Assembly: GCA_027315365.1 (NCBI GenBank)
Contig: DAHUYF010000156.1
Location: forward strand, 1 to 64,000
Length of the DNA stretch: 64,000 nucleotides
Source: Rhodospirillales bacterium
GTDB lineage: Bacteria > Pseudomonadota > Alphaproteobacteria > ATCC43930 > CGMCC-115725
Reading direction: 5' to 3'
Both the position numbers and the translations under genes were made by a program. Below are positions 8,774-18,328 of this stretch, one piece after another; the first letter of the stretch is position 1; the number at the start of each line of letters is the position of its first letter. The notes under the pieces were generated by a model that was not told where the DNA came from, made no database searches, and saw only the letters and a list, made by a program, of their open reading frames with translations.

Positions 8774-9157
8774 TTAATTCGCCCGCGGCGTCTCGCGCAT
8801 CAGGATCGGGCTGGAGTGGTGGTGGATCAGCCGCCACTCACCTTCCTCCTTGGTGAACACATTGGTGGCGGCGAGGTTGGCGCCGGTCAGCTCCTCCTCG
8901 CATTGCACGACCGCGATCTCGCCATAGAGATAGGCGGCATCGTCGTGACACATGACGAGCGGTGCGTCGGGGTTGGAGAGAATGCCGTGCCAGCTCGCCA
9001 TCACCGCGCTGCGGCCGGAGAGCGGGATCCAGCCGGGATGAGTGCAGAGCACGATCGCCTTGCGTGCCCATAGGCGGTCCATGGCGGCGAAATCGCGCGA
9101 GGTGAAGGCGCGATAGAATTCGAGGTTGGCGGCCAGCACAGCATCGGTTTCGGTCAT
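8774..9157 (-). CDS. NTF2-like / SnoaL-fold protein (DUF4440 type)
   Basis: A 127-residue soluble protein of the NTF2-like alpha+beta barrel superfamily. The pattern is typical of DUF4440/SnoaL-like members: AANLEFYRAFTSRDFAAMDR at the N-terminus, LWARKAIVLCTHPGWIPLSG, then the strand TNVFTKEEGEWRLIHHHSSP near the C-terminus. Such proteins can be small-molecule isomerases, hydrolases or ligand-binding proteins, and nothing here fixes the substrate. The start is preceded by GGAGGAG at somewhat long spacing. It is convergent with ndk. Confidence 0.72.
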   Translation of the reverse strand: MTETDAVLAANLEFYRAFTSRDFAAMDRLWARKAIVLCTHPGWIPLSGRSAVMASWHGILSNPDAPLVMCHDDAAYLYGEIAVVQCEEELTGANLAATNVFTKEEGEWRLIHHHSSPILMRETPRAN

Positions 9158-9237
9158 GGAGCGGCACTCCTCCGCAGGTTGCCTGCTGCCGATGATGGAG
9201 CAGCCGCGGCGCGGAAGCCAGCGCCGGCAGGAAGCCT

Positions 9238-9543
9238 CTAAAACGGTGTGCAGCCCTTCTGCGCGGCGAGGCGGGCCAGGGCCGCGTCGCGCCTGCGCAG
9301 CGTATCGGCGGCGCTCGAATTGCCCAGGGCCTGCAGGCTCTGGGCGATGCCGGCGTGCTCGGTCTCGATGGTGTCGCAGGTCATGATCGTGCTCGCCGCC
9401 GCTGGACTTTCCGAAACGGTCGGGTCGGGCCCGTTCTGCGACGCCGGTACGGCCGGCATCGTCACCTTGCCGCCGCAGCCGGAAAGCGCCAGGACGGCGA
9501 GCGCCAGCGCGGGTAGGAGCCGTGCCAATCCGGCCTGCGTCAT
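9238..9543 (-). CDS. Small putative lipoprotein, unknown function
   Basis: A 101-residue protein starting MTQAGLARLLPALALAVLAL and then SGC: a signal peptide ending in a lipobox (L-S-G-C), so lipidation and envelope attachment are expected. The mature part contains TIMTCDTIETEHAGIAQSLQ and ends QKGCTPF, with two further cysteines and a helical, charged stretch. The ATG at 9543 is chosen because of a GGGGGAG site upstream and because the signal peptide begins there; the frame is open further upstream. I do not recognise a family. It is divergent from the ThDP enzyme gene. Confidence 0.7.
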   Translation of the reverse strand: MTQAGLARLLPALALAVLALSGCGGKVTMPAVPASQNGPDPTVSESPAAASTIMTCDTIETEHAGIAQSLQALGNSSAADTLRRRDAALARLAAQKGCTPF

Positions 9544-9744
9544 GATCTCCCCCCTCGTGCGGTGACCATCGAGCATCGCCGAGCGGTCCTCCGGGCGCAA
9601 CTTAACTCTCTGTAAGCTAAAATGAATTGCCGGTCCCGCCGGAGCATCCCCGCGGCCGGAGGCGGCGCCCGCCGGCGGCGAGGGGGATTGCCCGCGGCGG
9701 CAAACTCCAATACCTCTGATGCGAGAAAGCGGAAGAGGATGCCC

Positions 9745-11415
9745 ATGAACCGCCGCAGCGGCGCACAAATCCTAGTCGATCAGCTGAAGATCCACGGCGC
9801 CGATACCGTCTTCTGCGTCCCTGGCGAAAGCTACCTCGCCGTGCTCGACGCGCTCTACGACGCCAACTCGGTCGGCCTCGTCACCTGCCGCCAGGAGGGC
9901 GGGGCGACGATGATGGCGGACGCCTACGGCAAGCTCACCGGCCGGCCCGGGATCGTCATGGTGACGCGCGGCCCCGGTGCCACCAATGCCAGCGCCGGGC
10001 TGCATGTGGCGATGCAGGATTCGACGCCGCTCATCCTGTTCATCGGCCAGGTCGCGCGCGGCGCGCTGGAGCGCGAGGCTTTCCAGGAGATCGACTACCG
10101 CCGCATGTTCGGCCAGCTCGCCAAATGGGTGGCCGAGGTCGACGATCCCTGCCGCATCCCCGAATTCCTCAGCCGCGCCTTCCACACCGCCACCGGAGGC
10201 CGTCCGGGCCCGGTGGTGCTGGCGCTGCCCGAGGACATGCTGACCGAGACCGCGGAGGTGGCCGACGCCCGGCCCTACGTCCGGGTCGAGACCTGGCCGG
10301 GCGACGCGCCGATGGCGCGGTTGCGCGCCCTGCTCGCCGCGGCCAAGCGCCCCTTCCTGCTGCTCGGCGGCGGCGGCTGGGATGCCGAGGGCGTCGCCGC
10401 CATCGAGCGCTTTGCCGATGCCAACCGGCTCCCGGTCGGCTGCGCCTTCCGCCGCCAGGACCGTTTCGACAATACCCATCCCTGTTATGCCGGCGATGTC
10501 GGCATCGGCATCAACCCGAAGCTTGCACAGCGCATCGGCGAGGCGGATTTGCTGATCGCGCTCGGCCCGCGGCTCGGCGAGATGACCACCGGCGGCTACA
10601 CCCTCCTCGACATACCGACGCCCCGGCAGCCGCTGGTGCATGTCCATGCCGATCCCGAGGAGCTTGGCCGCGTCTATCAGACGGTGCTGCCGATCAATGC
10701 CACCCCGAGCGCCTTCGCCCGCGCCGCGGCGGCGCTGGCGCCGGTCGAGAGCGCGGCCTGGGCGGCGGCCACCGAGGCGGCGCATCAGGATTTCCTCGCC
10801 TTCCGCAAGGCGCCGCGCTCGCCCGGCGCGCTGCAGATGGGCGAGATCATGCTGTGGCTGGACGAGCACCTGCCGGCCGATGCCATCATCACCAACGGCG
10901 CCGGCAATTTCGCCACCTGGGTCCACCGCTTCCGCCGCTATCGCCGCTTCGGTTCCCAGCTCGCGCCCACCAGCGGATCGATGGGCTACGGTTTCCCCGC
11001 GGCGATCGCGGCGAAGATCGTCCATCCCGAGCGCACCGTGGTCTGCGTCGCCGGCGACGGCGACTTTTTGATGACGGGACAGGAGCTGGCGACGGCGGTG
11101 CAGCGGCGGCTGGGCATCGTCGTGCTGCTGGTCAACAACGGCATGTACGGCACTATCCGCATGCATCAGGAGCGCCACCACCCCGGCCGGGTCATCGCGA
11201 CCGAGCTGCACAACCCAGATTTCGCCGCTCTGGCGCAGGCCTATGGCGCCCATGGCGAGGTGGTGGAACGCACCGAGGATTTCGCCGCCGCCTTCGAGCG
11301 CGCCCGCGCCGCCGGCGCCCCGGCGATCATCGAGCTGCGCATCGATCCCGAGGCGCTCACCATCCGCCAGTCGCTGTCCGAGATCCGGGCCGCGGCGTTG
11401 GCGCAGCAGCATTGA
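9745..11415 (+). CDS. Thiamine-diphosphate-dependent enzyme, acetolactate-synthase-like
   Basis: A 556-residue member of the acetolactate synthase/benzoylformate decarboxylase superfamily with PYR, central and PP domains in order. Visible motifs are the cofactor-activating glutamate E51 (CRQEGGATMMADAYG) and the ThDP/Mg site GDGDF (from residue 437) running to NN at 464-465. It is not obviously IlvB: there is no neighbouring ilvN and the next gene is a DHDPS-like aldolase, so a decarboxylase or carboligase acting on a 2-oxo acid is more likely. The ATG at 9745 is preferred over the one at 9739 because GGAAGAGG ends at 9738, six bases before it. Confidence 0.85.
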   Translation: MNRRSGAQILVDQLKIHGADTVFCVPGESYLAVLDALYDANSVGLVTCRQEGGATMMADAYGKLTGRPGIVMVTRGPGATNASAGLHVAMQDSTPLILFIGQVARGALEREAFQEIDYRRMFGQLAKWVAEVDDPCRIPEFLSRAFHTATGGRPGPVVLALPEDMLTETAEVADARPYVRVETWPGDAPMARLRALLAAAKRPFLLLGGGGWDAEGVAAIERFADANRLPVGCAFRRQDRFDNTHPCYAGDVGIGINPKLAQRIGEADLLIALGPRLGEMTTGGYTLLDIPTPRQPLVHVHADPEELGRVYQTVLPINATPSAFARAAAALAPVESAAWAAATEAAHQDFLAFRKAPRSPGALQMGEIMLWLDEHLPADAIITNGAGNFATWVHRFRRYRRFGSQLAPTSGSMGYGFPAAIAAKIVHPERTVVCVAGDGDFLMTGQELATAVQRRLGIVVLLVNNGMYGTIRMHQERHHPGRVIATELHNPDFAALAQAYGAHGEVVERTEDFAAAFERARAAGAPAIIELRIDPEALTIRQSLSEIRAAALAQQH

Positions 11416-11434
11416 CGACCAGAGGAGGAACCGT

Positions 11435-12397
11435 ATGGCCCGTCTCGGCAGCTTCGTTCCCGCCGGTGTCATTCCCGCCTGTCTGCTGCCCTTCGACGAG
11501 GATTTCGCCATCGATGCCGGCGAGTATCGCAAGCATCTGCGCGACATTGCGTCGGTGCCGGGCCTCGCCGCCATCACCACCAACGCGCACGCGTCCGAGG
11601 TGCATGCCTGCAGCGTCGAGGAGCAGCGGCGTGTGCTCGACCTCACCCTCGACGAGGTCGGCGATCGTCTGCCGGTCGTGGCGGGCATTTATGCCGATGG
11701 CAGCCTCGCTGCGGCGGAAATCGCCGGCATGGCCGCCCGCGCCGGCGCCGCGGCGCTGCTGGTGTTTCCGCCCAACAGCATGAGCATGGGCGGCCAGCTG
11801 CGCCCGGAGATGGCGCTCGCGCATTTCCAGCGCGTCGCCGATGCCGCCGGCCTGCCGCTTATCCTCTTCCAGTATTCGCTGGTGAGCGGCTTGGGCTATC
11901 CGCTGGAGACGCTGCTGCGCCTCGTCGATTCGGTGCCGAGCATCCTGGCGATCAAAGATTGGTGCAATGACGGCATGCTGCACGAGCGCCATGTTCGCAC
12001 GCTGCAGGGCTTGCCGCGGCCGGTCAACGTGCTGACCACCCACAGCACCTGGCTGATGAGCTCGCTGGTGCTGGGCTGCAAAGGGCTGCTGTCGGGCGCC
12101 GGCAGCGTGATCGCCGATCTCCAGGCGGCGTTGTGGCGGGCGGTCGAGGCCAGGGATCTGGCCGCGGCGCAGGCGCACTCGGAGCGCATCTATCCCGTGA
12201 TCCAGGCCTTCTACGCGCCGCCCTTCCTCGACATGCACAACCGCATGAAGGAAGCGCTGGTGCTGCTCGGCCGCCTGAAGCGCGCCGTGGTGCGGCCGCC
12301 GCTGATCAAGCTTCCCGCGAGCGAGGTTGCCAGGATCCGGGCGGCGCTCGCCCAGGCGCGCATCACCACTGCCGGCGCCTTCGACCGGGCCGCTTAG
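11435..12397 (+). CDS. Dihydrodipicolinate synthase family aldolase
   Basis: A 320-residue (beta/alpha)8 class I aldolase of the DapA/NanA superfamily. The Schiff-base lysine is K174 (SILAIKDW) and the partner tyrosine is Y147 (ILFQYSLVSG). The usual YG(T)TGE nucleophile-binding motif of DapA is replaced by ITTNAHASE, so a substrate other than aspartate semialdehyde is expected; this group includes 2-keto-3-deoxy-acid aldolases and dehydratases. GAGGAGGAA precedes the ATG. It starts 19 bp after the ThDP enzyme, so the two probably form an operon. Confidence 0.85.
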   Translation: MARLGSFVPAGVIPACLLPFDEDFAIDAGEYRKHLRDIASVPGLAAITTNAHASEVHACSVEEQRRVLDLTLDEVGDRLPVVAGIYADGSLAAAEIAGMAARAGAAALLVFPPNSMSMGGQLRPEMALAHFQRVADAAGLPLILFQYSLVSGLGYPLETLLRLVDSVPSILAIKDWCNDGMLHERHVRTLQGLPRPVNVLTTHSTWLMSSLVLGCKGLLSGAGSVIADLQAALWRAVEARDLAAAQAHSERIYPVIQAFYAPPFLDMHNRMKEALVLLGRLKRAVVRPPLIKLPASEVARIRAALAQARITTAGAFDRAA

Positions 12398-12413
12398 CGC
12401 CGGGTCCGGGGCA

Positions 12414-12551
12414 TCAGAGCGGGACCGGGTATCGCGGCCGGCGCCGCAGCACGCGGCTCATCAGCGCGGCGGAGATCACCGCCACGAGCGTGACGGGGAG
12501 CACGATGTCGACGGCGAACCACGCACCGGGATGCAGCAGGGCGGGATACAT
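12414..12551 (-). CDS. Candidate 45-aa single-span membrane protein behind the MFS gene
   Basis: Directly downstream of the MFS stop codon, in the same frame, an ATG at 12551 opens 45 codons ending at 12414. The product is MYPALLHPGAWFAVDIVLPV, then TLVAVISAALMSRVLRR and a short basic tail: one hydrophobic helix followed by positive charges. A TTG start at 12563 would add four residues. Some OFA-family carriers are accompanied by a small membrane partner gene, which makes this position suggestive, but I do not recognise the sequence and there is no strong ribosome-binding site. It may be a chance reading frame. Confidence 0.35.
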   Translation of the reverse strand: MYPALLHPGAWFAVDIVLPVTLVAVISAALMSRVLRRRPRYPVPL

Positions 12552-12593
12552 CGCCAGCGCCAAGCCCGGCGGGCGAACCGGGCGATACCGGGC

Positions 12594-13856
12594 TCAGCCG
12601 GCGGCGCGCAGATGGCGTTCGCGCATGCCTTTCAGCACGGTGATCGCCAGCAGCGCGGTGAGCGCGTCGAGGCAGGCGACGATGATGAAGACGGTGAGCC
12701 AGCTTCCCGTCTGCTGCTTGAGGAAGGCCGCCGCCGGGCCGCCCAGGATCGAGCCGATGCCTTGGGCGATGTAGAGGCAGCCGTAATTCGTCGCCGCGAA
12801 TTTCGGTCCGAAGGTGTCGGTGAGCGTCGATGGGAAGAGCGAAAAGATCTCGCCCCAGCCGAAAAAGACCAGGCCGGTCAACACGACGAAGAGCACGGGA
12901 TTGGCGAGGAAGGCGAAGAGCACCAGGATCGCCACCCCCTCCAGCGCGAAGGCGAGGGCCATCGTCGCCTCGCGGCCGATATGGTCGGAGATCCAGCCAA
13001 AAAACGGGCGGGTCAGCCCGTTGGTGACGCGCGACAGCGTCAGCGACAGCGGCAGCGCCGCCATCAGCCCGAGCACCACCACGTCGGCGACCTTGAACTC
13101 CTTGGCGAAGGGGCCGACGTTCGAGGTCACCATCAGCCCGCTGGTCGACATCATCGACATCATGACGAAAAGCAGCCAGAAGACCGGGCTCCTCAGCATC
13201 TCCGTCGGCGTGTAGCTGCGCCGCGACTGCGTCTCGGGTTGCGTCGCCGCGGCGGGATGGCCGGCCTCGGGCGGCAAGCGCAATCCCAGCGCCGCCAGCA
13301 CGCCGAGCACGCCCTGTACCACGCCCCAGACGAGCAGCGTGTGCTGATAGCCCGAACTCTTGATCATGCTGTCGATGGGGAAGCTGGTGAAGAACGCGCC
13401 GAAACCATAGCCCGCGGCGGCAAGCCCGGTGGCGAGGCCACGGCGGTCGGGGAACCAGCGCACCATCAAACCGATAATCCCGACATAGATGATGCCGGTG
13501 CCGAAGCCGCCGATGACGCCGTAGGTGAGGTAGAGCATCTGGAGGCTGCCGACAACGGACGCGAGCACCCAGCTCCCACCCGAGAGAATCGCGCCGGCGG
13601 CGATCAGGTTGCGCGGGCCGAAGCGGTCGACGAGATAGGCCTGCAGCGGCGACAGGAAGGTCTGCAGGATGACCAGCAGCGAGAAGGTCCATTGGATCTC
13701 GGCGAGCGTCGTGCCAAGCCGCTGGTTGAGCGGGCCGGTGAACAGCGTCCAGGTGTATTGCGGGCTCGAGATCGCCATCATGGCGATGACCCCGAGCAGC
13801 AATTGCCACCAGCGCCGGTGGGCGGCCTCGCCGGAGGATACCGCGGATGCCGACAT
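12594..13856 (-). CDS. MFS transporter, oxalate/formate antiporter (OFA) family
   Basis: A 420-residue twelve-helix major facilitator. The OFA-type features are the N-terminal PQYTWTLFTGPLNQRLG segment, the conserved YGVIGGFGTGIIYVG in helix 4, and KFAATNYGCLYIAQGIGSIL in helix 11, which resemble OxlT-like carriers. OFA proteins exchange or import small carboxylates; the actual substrate is unknown. The start at 13856 is chosen because of a GGGGAG site and because helix 1 follows shortly. It lies opposite the ThDP/DHDPS-like pair and diverges from a gamma-glutamyltransferase-like gene, so it may feed this catabolic block. Confidence 0.85.
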   Translation of the reverse strand: MSASAVSSGEAAHRRWWQLLLGVIAMMAISSPQYTWTLFTGPLNQRLGTTLAEIQWTFSLLVILQTFLSPLQAYLVDRFGPRNLIAAGAILSGGSWVLASVVGSLQMLYLTYGVIGGFGTGIIYVGIIGLMVRWFPDRRGLATGLAAAGYGFGAFFTSFPIDSMIKSSGYQHTLLVWGVVQGVLGVLAALGLRLPPEAGHPAAATQPETQSRRSYTPTEMLRSPVFWLLFVMMSMMSTSGLMVTSNVGPFAKEFKVADVVVLGLMAALPLSLTLSRVTNGLTRPFFGWISDHIGREATMALAFALEGVAILVLFAFLANPVLFVVLTGLVFFGWGEIFSLFPSTLTDTFGPKFAATNYGCLYIAQGIGSILGGPAAAFLKQQTGSWLTVFIIVACLDALTALLAITVLKGMRERHLRAAG

Positions 13857-14012
13857 GTGCTTCGTCTCCCCTGGTTGACGAGCCGGTGTCTGCTGGCGAC
13901 AGTTGAGCCAGCATAACCGCGCTTCTCCGGTTGCGGCCAGCGCGGCTTGGCCTGGCCGATCAATGCAAGCGGTATGCCAGCGCGGCGGAAGCATCGTCTC
14001 GAGGGGTTATTT

Positions 14013-15839
14013 TTGGCCGCTTTCACCACCCGTCCCGAGATTCGCGGCACCTTCGGCGTCGTCGCCTCGACCCACTGGCTCGCCTCGGCTGCTGGCATGG
14101 GCGTGCTCGAGCGCGGCGGCAACGCCTTCGACGCGGCGGCGGCGGCCGGCTTCGTGCTCCAGGTGGTGGAGCCGCATCTCAACGGTCCCGCCGGCGAGGC
14201 GCCAATGCTGCTGTGGGATCGCCGATGCGGCGCGGTCGAGGTGATCTGCGGCCAGGGGGTGAGCCCGGCCGGCGCCACCATCGCCGCGTTCCGGCAGCTC
14301 GGGCTCGACCTCATCCCCGGCACCGGCCTGCTAGCCGCCTGCGTGCCCGGCGCCTTCGACGCCTGGATGCGCCTGCTGCTCGAGCACGGCACGCTCCGCC
14401 TCGCCGACATCCTGGCGCCGGCGCTAGGTTATGCCAGCCAGGGCTATCCCGTGGTGCCGCGCATCGCCGACGCCATCGAGACGGTGCGGCCGCTTTTCGA
14501 GACGGAATGGCCGAGCTCGGCGGCCATATATCTGCCTGGCGGAAACGCGCCGCAGCCCGGCCGGCTCTTCCGCAACCCGGTTCTGGCCGCGACCTATCGG
14601 CGTCTGCTCGGCGAGGCCGAGGCGGCGAGCCCCGAGCGCGACGGCCAGATCGAGGCGGCGCGGCGCATCTGGGCGGAAGGCTTCGTCGCCGGGGCGGTCG
14701 ACCGCTTCTGCCGCGCAGAGACGGTGATGGACAGCTCCGGCCGGCGCCATCGCGGCCTGCTCACCGGCGAGGACATGGCGCGCTGGCGCGCCTCGATCGA
14801 GGCGCCGCTCGCCCTCGATTATCACGGCTATACCGTGTGCAAATGCGGGCCCTGGACGCAGGGCCCGGCGCTGCTGCAGACGCTGTCGCTGCTCGACGGG
14901 GTGGATCTCGGAGCCATGGACCCGACCGGTCCCGATTTCGTCCACGCCGTGGTCGAGAGCGCCAAGCTCGCCTTCGCCGATCGCGAGGCGTGGTACGGCG
15001 ATCCTGACGTGGTCGATGTGCCTATGGCCGAACTGCTGAGCCCGGGCTACGCCCGCGAGCGGCGCCGGCTCGTCGGCGAGCGCGCCTCGCTCGAGCTGTG
15101 CCCCGGTGCGCCCGGCGGCCGGCAGCCGCGGCTCTATGGCGGTCCGACCGGCGCCGCGCTCGGCACCGGCGAGCCGACGCTGGCGCACCGCGGCGCCGGC
15201 GAGCCCACCACCGCCGAGCTGCGCATCGATGCGCGCGGCGCCACAATCGGCGACACCTGCCATCTCGACGTCATCGACCGCTGGGGCAACATGGTCGCGG
15301 CGACGCCCAGCGGCGGCTGGCTGCACAGCTCGCCGGCGATCCCCGAGCTGGGATTCGCGCTCGGCACGCGGCTGCAGATGTTCTGGCTGGAGGAAGGGCT
15401 GCCGCTGAGCCTGGCCCCCGGGCGCCGGCCGCGCAGCACCTTGACTCCATCCTTCGCCTTGAAGGCGGGCGAGCCCTACCTGGCGTTCGGCACGCCCGGC
15501 GGCGATCAGCAGGACCAATGGTCGCTGCTGCTCTTCCTGCATCATGTGCATCACGGCATGAACCTGCAGGAGGCGATCGACTGCCCCGCCTTTCACACGG
15601 AGCACATGCCGAGCTCGTTCTGGCCGCGCGCGGCGACGCCCGGTCTCGTCGTGCTCGAAGGACGCTTCCCGCCGGCGACGGTCGACGCCCTGCGCCAGCG
15701 CGGCCACGAGGTGCAGCTCGGCGAGGAATGGTCCGAGGGAAGGCTCTCGGCCTGCGCCATCGAGCGCACGCCAGAAGGCCCGGTGCTCAAGGCCGCTGCG
15801 AACCCCCGCGGCATGCAGGGCTACGCGGTAGGACGATGA
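14013..15839 (+). CDS. Gamma-glutamyltransferase family protein (no signal peptide)
   Basis: A 608-residue N-terminal-nucleophile hydrolase of the gamma-glutamyltranspeptidase superfamily, expected to self-cleave before a threonine. The large-subunit start GVVASTHWLASAAGMGVLER and the junction AGDT-type motif, here GDTCHLDVIDRWGNMVA with T415 as the likely nucleophile, are visible, as is the glycine-rich GTPGGDQQDQW segment in the small subunit. I chose the TTG at 14013 because GAGGGG lies seven bases before it and homologues begin near AAFTTRPEIRG; an ATG at 13974 or 13947 is possible. No signal peptide is present with any start, unlike periplasmic Ggt, so a cytosolic amidohydrolase role is likely. 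Confidence 0.82.
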   Translation: MAAFTTRPEIRGTFGVVASTHWLASAAGMGVLERGGNAFDAAAAAGFVLQVVEPHLNGPAGEAPMLLWDRRCGAVEVICGQGVSPAGATIAAFRQLGLDLIPGTGLLAACVPGAFDAWMRLLLEHGTLRLADILAPALGYASQGYPVVPRIADAIETVRPLFETEWPSSAAIYLPGGNAPQPGRLFRNPVLAATYRRLLGEAEAASPERDGQIEAARRIWAEGFVAGAVDRFCRAETVMDSSGRRHRGLLTGEDMARWRASIEAPLALDYHGYTVCKCGPWTQGPALLQTLSLLDGVDLGAMDPTGPDFVHAVVESAKLAFADREAWYGDPDVVDVPMAELLSPGYARERRRLVGERASLELCPGAPGGRQPRLYGGPTGAALGTGEPTLAHRGAGEPTTAELRIDARGATIGDTCHLDVIDRWGNMVAATPSGGWLHSSPAIPELGFALGTRLQMFWLEEGLPLSLAPGRRPRSTLTPSFALKAGEPYLAFGTPGGDQQDQWSLLLFLHHVHHGMNLQEAIDCPAFHTEHMPSSFWPRAATPGLVVLEGRFPPATVDALRQRGHEVQLGEEWSEGRLSACAIERTPEGPVLKAAANPRGMQGYAVGR

Positions 15840-15848
15840 GCGACGCAG

Positions 15849-15872
15849 CCCCCTCCCGCAAGCGGGAGGGGG
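15849..15872. terminator. GC-rich bidirectional terminator hairpin
   Basis: CCCCCTCCCG (15849-15858) and CGGGAGGGGG (15863-15872) form a perfect 10-bp stem with loop CAAG. It lies between two convergent genes, the gamma-glutamyltransferase-like gene and the oxidase subunit IV gene. There is only a short TT after the stem. Confidence 0.6.
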
Positions 15873-15879
15873 GTTAGCC

Positions 15880-16002
15880 TCAGAGCAGGAAAAACGCCAT
15901 CAGCAGCAGCGTGATGACGACGATCGCGATGCCCCATTTCATCAGCCTGGTGAAGCCGATCCAGACTTCCTTGTGGCGCTGCAGTTCCTGGTCCATCGTC
16001 AT
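15880..16002 (-). CDS. aa3-type cytochrome c oxidase subunit IV (small membrane subunit)
   Basis: A 40-residue protein, [20 protein letters not shown] then MKWGIAIVVITLLLMAFFLL: a short amphipathic N-terminus followed by one membrane helix. This matches the alphaproteobacterial aa3-oxidase subunit IV family (H-x3-W-x-GF-T-x-L-x-x-W-G pattern), which packs against the core subunits. The ATG at 16002 overlaps the stop of the preceding minus-strand gene (ATGA) and has GGGGG upstream; an internal ATG at 15996 is possible. It is not next to other oxidase genes here. Confidence 0.85.
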   Translation of the reverse strand: MTMDQELQRHKEVWIGFTRLMKWGIAIVVITLLLMAFFLL

Positions 16003-17182
16003 CGCAAATCCCCCTGTCGAGCCGGTCGGCTGGCGGATTGGTATAACGCCGCCGCGGCGCTTGGCAAGCGCTCCGGCGCCAGCACAGCTCCGAGGAGCGC
16101 GGCCAGCAGCGGCAGCCACCAGAGCTGGTAGTTGTGATGCGCCGCCGGCCCGGCCAGGATGGCGGCCAGCATCAGCATCGCCGCCAGCCCGCAGCGGCCG
16201 GCGAGACTGGGCGGGCGCCGCCAGACGGCGGCGAAAGCGCCGAAATAGGCCAGCGCCACCGCGGCATGGGCGAGCGTCGCGGCAAGCGGCGGCGCGGCGA
16301 AGAGCCAGCTCGTGCTGTCGGCCGGCCGCACCAGGTTGAAGACCACGATGTTGTCGACGAGCGCCCGCGGCGCCTCGACCAGGAACGGCAGCACCGGCAG
16401 CAGCCCCAGGCCGATCCCCAGCAGATAGGCGAGCCGCGCCCGCGGCGCCCCCGGCAGGCAGCAGGGCAGCAGCAGCGCGCCCGGCAGGAGCTTTGCCGAC
16501 AGCGACAGGCCGAGGCAGAGCCCGGCGGGGAGCGCGCTCCGCTCGGCCAGCAGCAGTGCCACCAGCGCCGGCACCACCGCGACCGGATCGGTGACCCCCT
16601 TGGCGAAGAGCTGGAACGGCACCAGCGGCAGCGCGAGGTAGAGCAGCGCCGCGAGCGCGCCGCCGCGCGGGCCGGCCATGGCGCTTGCCAGGCGGAAGAT
16701 CAGCCAGATCGTGGCGAGATGCAGCAGCAGGTTGGTGAGGACGATGCCGCGCTCGGCAAGCGGCGCGCCCAGCGGCAGGTAGGCGAGGAAGGTCAGCGGC
16801 AGGTATTTGTAGCCGGCATAGCGCGCCTCGCCGGTCGCGCCGCGCGCCACCGCATCGAGCGGCGCGGCGTAGGGATCGCCGCCGTCGCGCACCATCGCCT
16901 GGGCGGCCAGCGTCGTGGTCGCGGCGTCGATCAGCGAGGGACGGCGCAGCTCCTTCACCGCATAGGCCGCGTGAAGCGCAAGCAGCGCCGCGACCGCCAG
17001 CAGGAGCGGGTGCGAGGCCGGCCGGCTCTCGCCCGGCTGCCGGCGCCGCGCGGTGGCGACAGCGACGGGCGTCGCGGCCAGCAGCGCGAGCAGCACCAGC
17101 GCCTTGTAGCCGCCGAGATCCCAGTTGAGCTTCTGGATCAGCGCCACGGCAATCCAGAACGCCGCTGCCGCGGCGAGCTTGG

Positions 17183-17186
<4 letters not shown>
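15999..17186 (-). CDS. Membrane glycosyltransferase-like protein (DUF2029/GT87 type)
   Basis: A 395-residue polytopic protein with about ten hydrophobic helices. The extracytoplasmic loop after the second or third helix holds [20 protein letters not shown] and [15 protein letters not shown], a pattern resembling the DUF2029/GT87 polyprenol-phosphate-mannose-dependent mannosyltransferases (acidic loop, then Y-x-Y-x-P). The start ATG overlaps the purM stop (ATGA), and the stop overlaps the oxidase subunit IV start in the same way, so all three are co-translated. Its glycan substrate is unknown. Confidence 0.62.
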
Positions 17187-18250
<1,064 letters not shown>

Positions 18251-18328
18251 GGCGCCCTCGACCGTTATAGGCTATTACCGCCCCAGGCGCGGCACGGGGA
18301 CAATACTGGCGATGCGGAACGGTTTGCA

